In this document: positions 5,452 to 6,189 of the stretch, piece by piece | Position numbering within the stretch: the stretch's first letter is position 1 | Layout of the letters: every line of letters starts with the position of its first letter | Assembly (NCBI GenBank): GCA_030608765.1 | Contig: JAUWDN010000083.1 | Span: forward strand, 1-6,189 | DNA length: 6,189 nt | DNA from: Promethearchaeota archaeon | GTDB lineage: Archaea > Asgardarchaeota > Lokiarchaeia > Sigynarchaeales > SOKP01 | Direction of reading: 5' to 3' | Notes under the pieces: model-generated | Databases searched by the model: none | The model's input: only the letters and a program-made list of their open reading frames with translations | What the model was told of the DNA's origin: nothing | Made by a program: the position numbers and the translations under genes

Positions 5452-6189
5452 TTATTCTCGCATTTCTTTTGGGAGAGTTAAAACTCCCGTTAATGGATTG
5501 TTGATAGGATCTTTACAATATTCAATAGTAAAGTAGATTAAATCGTAAAGAATATTAGGATTTTCGTTGTTGTCTAATTTATATTGATAAAGACTAAGTT
5601 GGTATTCAGCTTCAGTAATAGGTGGTTCCGCGTAACTTACATTTCCAAACACTGATTGAAGAATTGGTTTCAGAAATGGAGAATAGAGAAAACCAAGTTC
5701 TTTTAGGACATCTTTCAAGTAAAAGAACATTCGCTGACATGCTTGCATCATATATCTAACTGGTTGATTTTCAGGACCCAGATATTGTTCAGCAAATTCA
5801 GGATCGTACTGTGCAAGGTGCTCCCGAGTAAGGTTCTGAGGACGGAATAAAGAAATTAAACCCCTCTCAATAGCAGTCTTTCTATTGTAAGTTATTGTCT
5901 CACTACCAGCATCGGGTACCCATTTTCTTTTTTCTAGTAATTTTCGAGCTTTATAACACATAGCCTGCAATAATAATGCGATTCCAATTCTACGGCATAT
6001 TGATATTTGCGCGTCCGATATACGGATCTCTATCGTACCCCAATCTGTATAGGGAAACACGTCTTGGAAGCGTCCATCCTCTAAACTTGCTTTTTGGATA
6101 ACTTGAAGGAAATAATCTCTTGTTTTTTCGTCGTATGATGTGATATAAGGAATATAATGCTTAGGGTCGTTGTTACTTAACATTGTAGT
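5452..6189 (-). CDS. GCS2-like carboxylate-amine ligase, C-terminal part (start lies beyond the window)
   Basis: The frame is open from the right edge of the window to TAA 5454-5452: 245 residues are visible, 243 of them after the ATG at 6183. That ATG is only two codons from the edge, with no stop between. GCS2-type proteins are usually about 350-400 residues, so I read this as the C-terminal part. Numbering from that ATG, the signature is WGTIEIRISDAQ at 48-59, matching the strand of glutamate-cysteine ligase family 2 that carries the conserved E-R and D-A/P residues. It is followed by a long helix and then YNRKTAIERGL at 99-109, corresponding to the family's N-x(2-3)-A-x(2)-G-L motif. The family joins a carboxylate, often the gamma-carboxyl of glutamate, to an amine using ATP; several members are not glutathione enzymes, so the substrate is open. 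The last 70 residues are helical. It is the upstream gene of a probable pair with the amidohydrolase. Confidence 0.7.
   Translation of the reverse strand, partial: TTMLSNNDPKHYIPYITSYDEKTRDYFLQVIQKASLEDGRFQDVFPYTDWGTIEIRISDAQISICRRIGIALLLQAMCYKARKLLEKRKWVPDAGSETITYNRKTAIERGLISLFRPQNLTREHLAQYDPEFAEQYLGPENQPVRYMMQACQRMFFYLKDVLKELGFLYSPFLKPILQSVFGNVSYAEPPITEAEYQLSLYQYKLDNNENPNILYDLIYFTIEYCKDPINNPLTGVLTLPKEMRE

Noticed and set aside
4717..5481. Two rightward open frames opposite the amidohydrolase (4717-5040 and 5131-5481)
   Set aside because: Antisense to conserved catalytic motifs of the real gene; the translations have no domain-like pattern.

Overview
The window is A+T-rich and most likely comes from an archaeon, probably an Asgard (Lokiarchaeia-like) lineage. 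The clues are fragments of Ras/Arf-type small GTPases, one with a C-terminal helical-repeat extension, lying next to multi-PAS sensor kinases and free-standing receiver domains. This assignment is inferred from gene content; no rRNA or other marker gene is present.

Left part (1-2965), two-component signalling. The C-terminal part of a response regulator with an intact receiver domain runs rightwards into the window. It converges on a large leftward soluble hybrid histidine kinase (receiver, four PAS domains, HisKA, HATPase) with about 29 bases between the stop codons. The kinase has a hidden N-terminus: the first ATG (2893) lies inside the receiver fold. The reading frame continues upstream through the acidic-pocket residues to a strong Shine-Dalgarno at 2975-2980, which is followed by ATA rather than ATG.

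Middle part (2966-3872), a gene-decay zone. An A+T-rich intergenic stretch is followed by two broken small-GTPase remnants on the + strand. The first holds only the C-terminal half (NKxD motif, G5 region, helical extension) and is interrupted by a TAA. The second, 23 bases downstream, holds only the N-terminal P-loop segment and stops after 48 codons. The two halves are therefore in inverted order (C-half, then N-half), which suggests deletion within a tandem GTPase array.

Right part (3873-6189), a leftward gene pair. The upstream member, cut by the window edge, is the C-terminal portion of a protein resembling glutamate-cysteine ligase family 2 (GCS2-type carboxylate-amine ligase). It is followed 40 bases later by a 512-residue amidohydrolase-2-type TIM-barrel protein with a diverged metal site and a long C-terminal extension. 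A ligase of the amide-forming type beside an amidohydrolase suggests linked metabolism of a gamma-glutamyl or similar amide, but the substrate cannot be read from the sequence.

No tRNA, rRNA, CRISPR array or insertion sequence was seen.
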